Positions 5,678 through 12,254 of a DNA stretch of 21,206 nucleotides are shown piece after piece. The translations under genes and the position numbers were made by a program. The notes beneath the pieces were generated by a model. It was not told the origin of the DNA and did no database searches. It worked only from the letters and a program-made list of their open reading frames with translations. Source of the stretch: an uncultured Actinomycetes bacterium (GTDB lineage Bacteria; Actinomycetota; Thermoleophilia; Solirubrobacterales; 70-9). Position 1 is the stretch's first letter; every line of letters starts with the position of its first letter. The stretch lies in assembly GCA_946482365.1 (NCBI GenBank), contig CAMLQY010000031.1, positions 1 to 21,206 on the forward strand. The letters run 5' to 3'.

Positions 5678-6679
5678 GACGAACGGCAGGTCGACGACGC
5701 GAGCCGTAACGCCATCTTCACCTACGGCCAGCTCCGCACCCGGCTCCGCCTCGCGGCGCAGGACCGCGAGCGCGATCGCGCCGTGCAGGGGGGAGACGCA
5801 GCTGCTGCCGACCGTTCCCACCTCCTTCTCTCCCACCCGTAGGGCCGTGCCGGCGGGAGCGGGGGCGGAGAGACGGAGGCCGCGCAGGTGACGGTTTGGC
5901 TTGCCGCGGTAGTGCAGGCGGGCGACGGTCTCCTGGCCGATGTAGCAGCCCTTCTCGAAGTCGACGGCGCGCCCGACGATGCCGGCCTCGGCGGGCATCG
6001 TGCCGCTGTCCATCTCGGCGCCGAAGCGGGGCGTTCCCGCCTCGATGCGGAGGATCTCCGCCGCCTCGAGGCCGACCTCGACCGCGCCGGACTCGACCAG
6101 CGCCCTGCGCAGGCGCTCCGCGTCGTCCACCGCCGCGATCAGGTCGATGCCGGTGGCGGTTCCCGCCGCCACGCAATCGACGCCCGCGACCGCGAGCGGC
6201 TCGCAGGCGTGCTCTGGCAGCGGCGGCGCTCCCGCGAGGTCGGCGCTGCGCGGCCCGATCAGGGAGAGCAGGGCGCGCTCGGCGGTCACGTCCTCCACCT
6301 CCACCTCGCGCCCGATCTTGTAGGTCTCGAGGTGCTTGCGCACGACCGGTAGCGCCGCCGCCTCCGTGTCGACCCAGATCGCCGCCTCTCCCTCGGTTCC
6401 GGTGGTCCTTTCCCCCGATATGGGGGGGAAAGGCGCACCGGAGCAGTTGAGGACCCGCATGTCGGCCTGCATGTGCCCCTTGCGGTCCAGCAGCGCCGCG
6501 TAGCAGCCCTCGCCGGATCCTAGGCCCTCTATGTCGTTCGTCAGCTGTCCCTGTAGGTACTCGGCAGCTTCAGCACCCCTAAGCAGCAGCTTCCCCCGCC
6601 TCGAGCGATCGAGCAGCCCGCACTCCTCCCGCAGCTGCCTGTACTGGGCATCGAGCTCCACTGTCACGGCTTCGGCCAT
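5675..6679 (-). CDS. ygfZ: YgfZ/GcvT-like folate-binding protein
   Basis: 334 residues. The N-terminal part carries GKLLLRGAEAAEYLQGQLTN (29-48) and GCYAALLDRKGHMQADMRVL (58-77), as in the aminomethyltransferase fold. The YgfZ signature KGCYIGQE is at 243-250, preceded by RFGAEMDSGTMPAEAG, and a C-terminal beta barrel follows. Family knowledge: tetrahydrofolate-binding helper for iron-sulfur enzyme maturation or repair, cytosolic; it lacks aminomethyltransferase function. Residues about 79-97 (CSGAPFPPISGERTTGTEG) interrupt the usual short turn between MRVL and the WVDTEAA strand, and are encoded by a 43-nt hairpin. The start ATG 6679 follows a TAGAAT box by 6 nt. It is divergent from the multicopper oxidase operon. 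Radical-SAM FbiC and other Fe-S enzymes of this cell are possible clients, by inference only. Confidence 0.87.
   Translation of the reverse strand: MAEAVTVELDAQYRQLREECGLLDRSRRGKLLLRGAEAAEYLQGQLTNDIEGLGSGEGCYAALLDRKGHMQADMRVLNCSGAPFPPISGERTTGTEGEAAIWVDTEAAALPVVRKHLETYKIGREVEVEDVTAERALLSLIGPRSADLAGAPPLPEHACEPLAVAGVDCVAAGTATGIDLIAAVDDAERLRRALVESGAVEVGLEAAEILRIEAGTPRFGAEMDSGTMPAEAGIVGRAVDFEKGCYIGQETVARLHYRGKPNRHLRGLRLSAPAPAGTALRVGEKEVGTVGSSCVSPLHGAIALAVLRREAEPGAELAVGEDGVTARVVDLPFV
6399..6441 (-). repeat. Hairpin inside the ygfZ-like reading frame
   Basis: CCGGTG (6399-6404) pairs with CACCGG (6436-6441), and CCTTTCCCCC (6407-6416) pairs with GGGGGAAAGG (6424-6433), with a 2x2 internal loop and a 7-nt apex. 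It encodes residues about 80-94, a Pro/Gly/Thr segment absent from typical family members, without breaking the frame. Confidence 0.65.
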
Positions 6680-6685
6680 GCCCCG

Positions 6686-6691
6686 ATTCTA
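6686..6691 (-). promoter_or_regulatory. Leaderless -10 box of ygfZ
   Basis: TAGAAT on the - strand ends 6 nt before ATG 6679; no Shine-Dalgarno fits. Confidence 0.45.
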
Positions 6692-6705
6692 GGAAGCCGG
6701 TGTCG

Positions 6706-6773
6706 GGGGCAATGGGGATGGCCCCGACCGAGCCTCCCCGCTGTTGCTCGGGCGGGGCCATCCCCATTGCCCC
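6706..6773 (+). repeat. Hairpin repeat E3, 20-bp perfect stem, relative of E1/E2
   Basis: GGGGCAATGGGGATGGCCCC (6706-6725) is exactly complementary to 6754-6773. The loop holds an inner CCGAGC/GCTCGG stem around CTCCCCGCTGTT. The strand GAGCCTCCCCGCTG resembles the GAGCCTCGCTG core of the E1 loop with three added bases. Unlike E1 and E2 it lies upstream of two divergent genes, not behind a gene end. Confidence 0.7.
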
Positions 6774-6786
6774 AACCCCAACGTCT

Positions 6787-6821
6787 TTTAGATGTGCCAA
6801 AATTATTTAGACGTGTCTAAA
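6787..6821 (+). promoter_or_regulatory. DtxR/MntR-type operator pair in the multicopper oxidase promoter
   Basis: TTTAGACGTGTCTAAA (6806-6821) has perfect 7-bp arms around GT and closely resembles DtxR/MntR-family boxes of the TTTAGGNNNNCCTAAA type. A degenerate copy, TTTAGATGTGCCAAAA (6787-6802), has its centre 19 bp upstream. The operon's third gene encodes a DtxR-family repressor, so autoregulation is the natural reading. An AGGAG Shine-Dalgarno (6830-6834) follows before GTG 6842. Confidence 0.65.
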
Positions 6822-6841
6822 TCTCTGACAGGAGCAATCAA

Positions 6842-7972
6842 GTGAGCTCCCGCCTCAGCAGGCGAAAGATGCTTGGCGGCGCCCTCGCCGCCGGTGCCGG
6901 CCTGCCGATCGTCCAGGGCCTGCTGCCGCGCGAGTCCGGCGGCCCCGGCGCCGCCGGCGCGATGGCCGGCCACGGCGGCCACGCCGGGCACGATGCCTTC
7001 GTCCACGCGGGCTTCGCTCCCGGCCGCTCCGTGAATCACCGCGCCAACGGCTTTCACCCGACCGAGCTGCTGCGCGACTTCGACTACGGCAAGACGCGGC
7101 GCCTGGCCAGCGGCCGCGTCCTGCGCGAGTGGGAGATCGTCGCCCAGGACAAGGAGGTCGAAGTCGCGCCGGGGGTCAAGTACGAAGCCTGGACCTACAA
7201 CGGCCGCGTCCCCGGCCCGACCCTGCGCGCCCGCGAGGGGGAGAAATTGCGGATCCACTTCCTCAACGCCTCCGAACACCCGCACACGATGCACTTCCAC
7301 GGCATCCACACCGCCCTGATGGACGGCATGCCCGGGATCGGGGAAAACCGCGGCGGCGGCCAGGTCGGCCCCGGCGAGAAGTTCACCTACGAGTTCGACG
7401 CCGAGCCGTTCGGCCTCCACCTCTACCACTGCCACGTCTCGCCCCTGGCCAGCCACATCTCGCGCGGGCTCTACGGCGCCTTCGTCATCGACCCGAAGGA
7501 GGGCCGGCCCGAAGCCGACGAGATGGTGATGGTGATGAACGGCTTCGACACCAACTTCGACCTCGCCAACGAGATCTACGCGGTCAACACCGTCGGCTTC
7601 CACTACGTCAACGAGCCGATCCAGGTCGGCCGCGACGAGCTGCTGCGCATCTACCTGGTCAACGTGCTCGAGTACGACCCGCTCAACTCCTTCCACGTCC
7701 ACGCCAACTTCTTCCAGTACTACCCGACCGGGACCTCGCTGGAGCCGAGCGAGTTCACCGACACGGTGGTCCAGGGGCAGGGACAGCGGGGCATCGCCGA
7801 GATGAAGTTCCCCTTCGACGGCGACTACATGTTCCACGCGCACGTCAGCGAGTTCGCCGAGCTGGGCTGGTCCGGCTTCTTCCGGGTCGGCAACCCGTCG
7901 CGGCTGACCGCCGCCGCCGCGTCGGCGGCGTACTGCGACCTGCCCTGGGGCGAGTCGGGGAGCAGAGCCTGA
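6842..7972 (+). CDS. Two-domain multicopper oxidase, Tat-exported
   Basis: 376 residues from GTG 6842, with AGGAG seven nt upstream. SRRKMLGGALAAGAG (6-20) is a twin-arginine-type signal. A His-rich linker (GHGGHAGHDAFVH, 43-55) follows. Two cupredoxin domains carry four HxH motifs: HFH 151-153, HCH 196-198, HVH 285-287 and HAH 332-334, the expected trinuclear-centre ligands. Type-1 copper ligands fit domain 1 only: H148, C197, H205, with Leu 210 where copper nitrite reductases have axial Met. The Asp of nitrite reductases is replaced by H151, so nitrite reduction is unlikely. Family knowledge: extracytoplasmic oxidation of a phenolic or metal substrate with O2 reduction. It overlaps the ZIP transporter by one base and shares a metal-type operator, which hints at a metal-related role. 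The actual substrate is unknown. Confidence 0.85.
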   Translation: MSSRLSRRKMLGGALAAGAGLPIVQGLLPRESGGPGAAGAMAGHGGHAGHDAFVHAGFAPGRSVNHRANGFHPTELLRDFDYGKTRRLASGRVLREWEIVAQDKEVEVAPGVKYEAWTYNGRVPGPTLRAREGEKLRIHFLNASEHPHTMHFHGIHTALMDGMPGIGENRGGGQVGPGEKFTYEFDAEPFGLHLYHCHVSPLASHISRGLYGAFVIDPKEGRPEADEMVMVMNGFDTNFDLANEIYAVNTVGFHYVNEPIQVGRDELLRIYLVNVLEYDPLNSFHVHANFFQYYPTGTSLEPSEFTDTVVQGQGQRGIAEMKFPFDGDYMFHAHVSEFAELGWSGFFRVGNPSRLTAAAASAAYCDLPWGESGSRA

Positions 7973-9201
7973 TGGAGGCGGCGGCGCGGGCCGAGCGCGC
8001 CCCCGGAGGGCGCCTGCCGGCCTGGCTCCTGGGCCTGATCCCGCTTGCGCTGATCGCGGCGGCGATCGGCGCCTTCGCGCTGCTCGGCGGCCCCGGGCTG
8101 GGCGAGCGGACCGGCCCGCCGGTCGAGGAGGTCGCCGTCGAACGGACGACGCTGCGACCCGGGGAGATCGAGCTGACCCTGCGCAACGACGGCCCCGACC
8201 CGGTCGACCTCGCCCAGGTCGCGGTCAACGACGCCTACGCGCCCTTCAGCGCCAGCGAGGGCACCGAGATCGGCAGGCTGAGCTCGACCACGCTGACGAT
8301 CTCCTATCCCTGGGTAGAAGGCGAGGCCTACGAGATCTTCGTCCTCACCGCCTCGGGCGGGACCGTGGACGCCTCGATCCCCGTCGCCGCGGAAACGCCC
8401 GAGGCCGACCTCGGCTTCTACGGGCTGATGGCGCTGCTCGGCGTCTACGTCGGCGTTATCCCGATCGCCCTCGGCCTGCTCTGGCTGCCCTTCGTCCGCC
8501 GCATCGACGCCCGCTGGGTCGGCGCCCTGATCGCCTTCACGGTCGGCCTGCTGGCGCTTTTGGGGATCGACGCCGCGCTCGAGGGGCTGGAGATCGCCGC
8601 CGCGGCTCCCGGCGCCTTCGGCGGCTCCGCCCTCGTCTTCGCCGGGGCGCTCGTCGCCTACCTGCTGCTGGCCGGCGTAGACGCCTATCTGGGCCAGCGG
8701 CGCAGCGCGCGCGGGGAGGGCGGGGCCATGGCCCAGGGGGGGCTCTACATGGCGCTGCTGGTCGCGATCGGGATCGGCCTCCACAACCTCGGCGAGGGCC
8801 TGGCGATCGGTTCCGCCTACGCGACCGGGGCGCTCGCCCTCGGCGCCTTCCTCGTCGTCGGCTTCGCGATCCACAACACCACCGAGGGCCTGGCGATCGT
8901 GGCGCCGCTGCGCGAGGGCGCCGGGCCGACCGCCGGCGCCCGGTTCGGGCATCTCGCCGCCCTGGGCCTGATCGCCGGCGCCCCCGCGATCCTCGGCGCC
9001 TGGATCGGCGCCGCCGCCTTCAACCCCAGCCTGGCGGCGCTGCTCTTCGGCGTCGGCGTCGGCGCGATCGCCAGGGTGATCGTCCAGATCGCCCCGGCGA
9101 TGCGCGACGACGAAGGACGGATCCTGCACCCGCTCTCCGTCGCCGGCCTGCTTGCCGGGATCGCCCTGCTCTACGTAACCGGCCTGCTGGTCTCGGTCTG
9201 A
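7972..9201 (+). CDS. ZIP-family metal transporter with N-terminal extracytoplasmic domain
   Basis: 409 residues from ATG 7972, sharing its A with the TGA of the oxidase gene. One membrane helix (15-40) is followed by a beta-rich domain at 50-140 (VERTTLRPGEIELTLRNDGP; LSSTTLTISYPWVEGEAYEI) resembling a cupredoxin or Ig-like sandwich. The ZIP part runs 147-409, with about eight hydrophobic segments and the two diagnostic metal motifs HNLGEGLAIG (271-280) and HNTTEGLAIV (301-310). A charged loop with few His (QRRSARGEGG) sits before the first motif. Family knowledge: ZIP proteins move Zn, Mn or Fe into the cytoplasm. The long sensor-like N-terminal domain is not part of the common ZIP architecture. 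The downstream MntR-like repressor suggests Mn or Fe/Zn import under limitation; the metal itself is not determined. Confidence 0.85.
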   Translation: MEAAARAERAPGGRLPAWLLGLIPLALIAAAIGAFALLGGPGLGERTGPPVEEVAVERTTLRPGEIELTLRNDGPDPVDLAQVAVNDAYAPFSASEGTEIGRLSSTTLTISYPWVEGEAYEIFVLTASGGTVDASIPVAAETPEADLGFYGLMALLGVYVGVIPIALGLLWLPFVRRIDARWVGALIAFTVGLLALLGIDAALEGLEIAAAAPGAFGGSALVFAGALVAYLLLAGVDAYLGQRRSARGEGGAMAQGGLYMALLVAIGIGLHNLGEGLAIGSAYATGALALGAFLVVGFAIHNTTEGLAIVAPLREGAGPTAGARFGHLAALGLIAGAPAILGAWIGAAAFNPSLAALLFGVGVGAIARVIVQIAPAMRDDEGRILHPLSVAGLLAGIALLYVTGLLVSV

Positions 9202-9659
9202 TGGCGACCGGCGGCACCAGCCCGCGTCGCGCGCCGGGGACGGAGGCGATCGAGGACTACGCGAAGGCGATCTACGCCGTTGCCAGCAAGCGCGCCGGGC
9301 CCGTCACCAACGGCGAGCTGGCCGAGCGGCTCGGGGTGGCGCCGGGGACCGCGACCTCGATGCTGAAGCGGTTGGACGATCTCGGCCTGGTCGAGTACCT
9401 GCCCTACAAGGGCGTCACGCTGACCCCGGCGGGGGAGAAGGTGGCGCTCGAGGTGATCCGCCACCACCGCCTGATCGAGGCCTACCTCTCCGAGGCGCTG
9501 GGGATGCCCGACGACCGGGTGCACGAGGAGGCCGAGGTGCTCGAGCACTACATCTCCGAGGAGCTGGAGCTTTTGATGGCCGCGAAGTTGGGGGAGCCTA
9601 GTCACGACCCTCATGGGACGCCTATTCCGGGGCCGGATCTTTTGCCGCCGGTTGAGTAG
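9201..9659 (+). CDS. DtxR/MntR-family metal-dependent transcriptional repressor
   Basis: 152 residues from ATG 9201, which overlaps the ZIP stop by one base. Winged helix: TEAIEDYAKAIYAV (14-27), TNGELAERLGVAPGTATSML (36-55), LVEYLPYKGVTLTP. Dimerization and metal-binding helices: VIRHHRLIEAYLSEALGM (85-102) and VHEEAEVLEHYISE (107-120). Compared with known proteins from memory, Asp 19 matches MntR Asp8. Glu 112 sits where MntR has Glu99 and DtxR has Cys102. Glu 115, His 116 and His 89 match the remaining ligands, and Lys 22 replaces MntR Glu11. There is no SH3 domain. Mn(II) sensing is therefore favoured over Fe(II) but not certain. It probably represses its own operon through the boxes at 6787-6821. 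Confidence 0.87.
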   Translation: MATGGTSPRRAPGTEAIEDYAKAIYAVASKRAGPVTNGELAERLGVAPGTATSMLKRLDDLGLVEYLPYKGVTLTPAGEKVALEVIRHHRLIEAYLSEALGMPDDRVHEEAEVLEHYISEELELLMAAKLGEPSHDPHGTPIPGPDLLPPVE

Positions 9660-9682
9660 GGACGGAGGGGACCCCTCCGTCC
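9660..9682. terminator. Hairpin between convergent genes
   Basis: GGACGGAGGGG directly abuts its complement in ACCCCTCCGTCC, a near-perfect palindrome filling the 26 nt between the stops of the repressor gene and the receiver gene. It is usable from both sides, has no T-run, and shares the GGACGG-GGGGACCCCT pattern with the arm of the fbiC hairpin. Confidence 0.55.
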
Positions 9683-9685
9683 GGA

Positions 9686-10003
9686 TCAGCGCTCGAGAAG
9701 TTCGGCTACCAGGGCCGGGAGTTCGCGGGCCATGCGGGAGCGGGGGACAGCTTGTGTGATCCCGGCGGCTTCTGCGGTGCGCTTGGTCTCGATGTCCACG
9801 TGGGAGTAGAAGCCGAGGACGGGGACGGGGGTTGCCGCGAGGGCGTCGAGGTCGGCGGTGTCCAGGTCGCAGACGATTGCGTCGGCTTCCAGCGGGTCCG
9901 GGAGGGTGGGGGCGAGGACGACCTCGTGGCCGGCTGCCTGGAGGCTCTCCTGCACGCGGCTCGCCAGCATCAGGTCGGTGACGATGGCCAGGATCTTCGC
10001 CAT
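9686..10003 (-). CDS. Degenerate response-regulator receiver-like protein
   Basis: 105 residues from ATG 10003, which directly follows the TAG of the preceding gene. The pattern is that of a single alpha/beta receiver domain: strand ILAIVTDL (4-11), helix ASRVQESLQAAGHEVVL, strand DAIVCDLD (41-48) with Asp 46 or 48 at the phosphoacceptor position, strand PVLGFYSHVD (61-70), helix TKRTAEAAGIT, then AVPRSRM. Only one acidic residue (D10) is seen at the first strand, and the conserved Lys is replaced by the PRSRM region, so phosphorylation is doubtful. No output domain. It is the last gene of the substrate-binding protein cluster, coupled to the unknown gene before it. Role unknown; a pseudo-receiver that binds a partner is possible. 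Confidence 0.65.
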   Translation of the reverse strand: MAKILAIVTDLMLASRVQESLQAAGHEVVLAPTLPDPLEADAIVCDLDTADLDALAATPVPVLGFYSHVDIETKRTAEAAGITQAVPRSRMARELPALVAELLER

Positions 10004-10366
10004 CTAGAGCGAGCGGCGTTCGCGGAACTCCTCGCGAACGCTCTCCGGGCGGCCCCACATCTGCACGACCTCGGCCCGGCCCTCGCGAACCTCGCGCACG
10101 ACCATCTCGCCGCTGACGCCGTCGGCGTCGAGCTTGGCCAGCACGCCCTTGACCGTCTCCGGGGCGGCGGCGTGCCCGAAGCTGTGGGCGACCAGGAGCC
10201 GCCAGTCCCACTCGGCCTTCGAGTAGGGCTGGGCGTTGACCTGGCTGAGGGCGACCGCGGTGTCCACGTAGCGGCTCTCGTCGTCGATCCGCAGGTCGAG
10301 CTCGAGGTCCGTCCAGTCGGGCGGCATCGCGTCGAGCACCTGCTGGAAGTCGGCGGCCAGGCTCAC
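10004..10366 (-). CDS. Conserved-looking protein of unknown function
   Basis: 120 residues from GTG 10366; a TACGCT box ends 6 nt upstream. Acidic N-terminal part with DFQQVLDAMPPDWTDLELDL, then SRYVDTAVALSQVNAQPYSK, EWDWRLLVAHSFGHAAAPET and a C-terminal REGRAEVVQMWGRPESVREE. No family was recognised and no signal peptide or membrane segment is present, so it is probably cytosolic. Its stop abuts the start of the receiver-like gene with no gap, implying coupled translation, and it lies 25 nt after the substrate-binding lipoprotein gene. Codon use is normal for the region and overlapping frames are poor, so the reading frame is credible. Confidence 0.6.
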   Translation of the reverse strand: MSLAADFQQVLDAMPPDWTDLELDLRIDDESRYVDTAVALSQVNAQPYSKAEWDWRLLVAHSFGHAAAPETVKGVLAKLDADGVSGEMVVREVREGRAEVVQMWGRPESVREEFRERRSL

Positions 10367-10372
10367 GGGCGA

Positions 10373-10378
10373 AGCGTA
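10373..10378 (-). promoter_or_regulatory. Possible leaderless -10 box of the 120-residue protein gene
   Basis: TACGCT ends 6 nt before GTG 10366 on the - strand, in the 25-nt gap after the substrate-binding gene. Confidence 0.3.
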
Positions 10379-10391
10379 TCTGGATGGGACG

Positions 10392-11342
10392 TCAGGGTTC
10401 GGAGAACGCGGCGTCGACGCCCAGCGGCCGCTTCAGCAGTCCGTGCTCGAGGTCCCAGGCCGCCCAGGCGCGAAGCACCGCCGGGTCGAAGGGCGCCGGC
10501 TGCAGGTCCCGCAGCAGGACGTTCAGCTGCCCGGCCTGTTCTTCGCGGTCGAGGGCAGGCACCGCGGCGAGGAGGTCGTCCAGCGCCAGGCCCGGCTGCC
10601 TGGTGGCGAGCCGGTAGCCCCGGCGGGTCGCATCGACCGTCGACTCGACCAGCTCGGGGTCGTTGCGGAGAGTGTCGCCGGTGGTCGCCAGGACCAGCTC
10701 GGGGTAGGAGGGGGCGCCGTAGCGGTCGACCTTGAAGATATGGACGGGAATGCCGCGAGCGCGCAGCGCCACGCCCTCCGCGTTCCAGAAGCCGGTCACG
10801 GCGTCGACCTTGTCCGCGACGAGGGACGAGACGGCATTGAAGCCGATGGTCACCCGCTTCACCTCCGCCGGGTCGCCGCCGTCGGCGCTCACCTCGGAAT
10901 CGATCACCGCTTCGTCGGAGGGCAGCCCGGTTACGCCCACGGTGCGTCCCTGGAGCTCGCGCGGCCGGCCGACGTCCTCGCCGGCGATCACCGCGGCGAG
11001 CGGTCGCTGGACGAGGGGCATCACGCCGACCAGGTCCAGCCCGCGCTCGCGCGCGATCCCGAGGTCGTGGATGTCGAGGATCGCGAACTCGGCGCGACCC
11101 GCCTCGAGCAGCTTCGGGGCGTCGGTCGATTCCCCCGGCTGGCGGATCGCCAGGTCCACCCCCGCGTCGCCGTAGTAGCCCTGCCTCTGGGCCGCATAGA
11201 TGCCGGAATGGACCGCGTTCGGCGTGAAGTCGAGCACGAGCGTCGCGCCGGCTGGCGCGCCCGGTTCAGCGCCGTCCCCGCCGCAGCCGGCGTCGCCGGA
11301 GAGCAGCAGGGCGGCCGCCAGCAGCGCGACGAACACCCTCAT
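10392..11342 (-). CDS. NMT1/THI5-like ABC transporter substrate-binding lipoprotein
   Basis: 316 residues from ATG 11342. The signal MRVFVALLAAALLLSGDAGC has Cys 20 as a lipobox, although Asp at -3 is atypical. The mature part begins ATLVLDFTPNAVHSGIYAAQ (33-52), followed by GYYGDAGVDLAIRQPGESTD, FAILDIHDLGIARERGLDLV, ELQGRTVGVTGLPSDEAVID and TIGFNAVSSLVADKVDAVTG, the order of the NMT1/THI5 two-lobe binding fold. Family knowledge: this group binds thiamine-pyrimidine precursors, riboflavin, or sulfonate/nitrate-type small molecules, and delivers them to an ABC permease. No permease or ATPase gene lies next to it and no TPP riboswitch was seen, so the ligand is open. A TAAGCT box ends 10 nt before the start. 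It is divergent from the aquaporin and first in the three-gene cluster. Confidence 0.8.
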   Translation of the reverse strand: MRVFVALLAAALLLSGDAGCGGDGAEPGAPAGATLVLDFTPNAVHSGIYAAQRQGYYGDAGVDLAIRQPGESTDAPKLLEAGRAEFAILDIHDLGIARERGLDLVGVMPLVQRPLAAVIAGEDVGRPRELQGRTVGVTGLPSDEAVIDSEVSADGGDPAEVKRVTIGFNAVSSLVADKVDAVTGFWNAEGVALRARGIPVHIFKVDRYGAPSYPELVLATTGDTLRNDPELVESTVDATRRGYRLATRQPGLALDDLLAAVPALDREEQAGQLNVLLRDLQPAPFDPAVLRAWAAWDLEHGLLKRPLGVDAAFSEP

Positions 11343-11377
11343 CGAGCTGGGCAGCTTATTCCTTCGCTCGATCTGGG

Positions 11378-11383
11378 TAGACT
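11378..11383 (+). promoter_or_regulatory. Putative -10 box of the aquaporin gene
   Basis: TAGACT about 39 nt before GTG 11423. In contrast to its neighbours the gene has a leader with a full AGGAGG Shine-Dalgarno at 11412-11417, five nt from the start. Confidence 0.35.
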
Positions 11384-11422
11384 GGCGCCGCCCAGTCGAA
11401 TCAAGGGATCTAGGAGGAAAGA

Positions 11423-12181
11423 GTGCAGGAACGAGGACTTGCGGCATACCTTGCTGAGTTGATCGGCACCTTCTTGCTGGTGTTTTTCGTCACCACCGTC
11501 GTCGTGCTCTTCGTCTCCACCGGCGAACAGGCGAGCTTCGGCTCCGACTTCGCGGTGATCGGTCTCGTCCACGCCTTCCTGCTCTTCGGCCTCATCGTCA
11601 TGTTCGGTGTGGTCAGCGGTGGGCACTTCAACCCTGCGGTGACCCTGGCCGCCTGGGGGATCAAACGGATCTCCTCGATCGACGCGCTGATCTACATGCT
11701 GGCTCAGTTCTCGGGCGGCGTCCTCGGCGCCCTGCTCTGCAAGGGGCTGCTGCTCGACGAGGGACGCGCCACCAACTACGGCGCGGCCACGGTGAGCGGC
11801 CTGCTTGCCGGCAACTTCCAGGGCATGATCATCGAGGCGATCGGCACCTTCTGCCTGGTGCTGGTGATCCTCGCCGCGGTCTTCTCGCGCAAGAGCTTCA
11901 AGGAGTGGGCGCCGCTGGCGATCGGCACCACGCTTGGCTTCATCGTCATGGTCGGCGGCCCGCTGACGGGTGGCGCCTTCAACCCCGCCCGCTGGTTCGG
12001 CCCGGCCCTGGTCGGCAACGAGTGGGGCGGCGCCTGGCCCTACCTGCTCGGCCCGATAGTCGGCGCGGCTCTCGCGGCCGTCGTCTTCAGGTTCGTGCTG
12101 GAAGCGGCGAAGCTGCCGCCCACCGAGCCGGCTGAGCCGGTCAGGCCTCCGGCGCCGAAGTACTCCGAGGGTGCACGCTGA
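11423..12181 (+). CDS. Aquaporin (MIP family channel)
   Basis: 252 residues from GTG 11423, preceded by AGGAGG at 5 nt. Six membrane segments can be traced: about 8-31, 42-65, 88-108, 132-153, 162-179 and 204-226. The two half-helix pore motifs are GGHFNPAVT (67-74) and GGAFNPARWFGPAL (183-196). Arg 190 after the second NPA is the filter arginine. The residue after it is Trp instead of the Asp of GlpF-type glycerol channels, so a water or small neutral solute channel is favoured. The C-terminal 25 residues are Pro/Glu-rich and cytosolic. It is transcribed alone, with a hairpin 25 nt after its stop. Divergent from the substrate-binding lipoprotein. Confidence 0.9.
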   Translation: MQERGLAAYLAELIGTFLLVFFVTTVVVLFVSTGEQASFGSDFAVIGLVHAFLLFGLIVMFGVVSGGHFNPAVTLAAWGIKRISSIDALIYMLAQFSGGVLGALLCKGLLLDEGRATNYGAATVSGLLAGNFQGMIIEAIGTFCLVLVILAAVFSRKSFKEWAPLAIGTTLGFIVMVGGPLTGGAFNPARWFGPALVGNEWGGAWPYLLGPIVGAALAAVVFRFVLEAAKLPPTEPAEPVRPPAPKYSEGAR

Positions 12182-12205
12182 TTTCCTGATTCGTCTGCGA
12201 GTTAC

Positions 12206-12231
12206 CGTCGGGGCCCTGCGGGGCCCCGACG
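12206..12231 (+). terminator. Hairpin after the aquaporin gene
   Basis: CGTCGGGGCCC and GGGCCCCGACG form an 11-bp perfect stem with a TGCG loop, 25 nt after the aquaporin stop. There is no T-run downstream, as for the other hairpins here. Confidence 0.55.
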
Positions 12232-12242
12232 CGTAGTTGCAG

Positions 12243-12248
12243 TAGCTT
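12243..12248 (+). promoter_or_regulatory. Leaderless -10 box of fbiC
   Basis: TAGCTT ends 6 nt before the GTG start at 12255, directly after the aquaporin hairpin. Confidence 0.45.
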
Positions 12249-12254
12249 GGCGGC

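Noticed and set aside
6842..7972. Copper nitrite reductase
   Set aside because: The catalytic Asp of nitrite reductases is replaced by His 151 and four HxH motifs are present, which fits a trinuclear multicopper oxidase.
10018..10043. GCGTTCGCG/CGCGAACGC hairpin in the 120-residue protein gene
   Set aside because: Only 9 bp, inside Arg/Glu codons where such chance symmetry is common; no link to the other repeats.
11342..11422. TPP riboswitch before the NMT1/THI5-like gene
   Set aside because: The divergent gap is only 80 nt, the -10 box leaves almost no leader, and the conserved TPP elements were not found.
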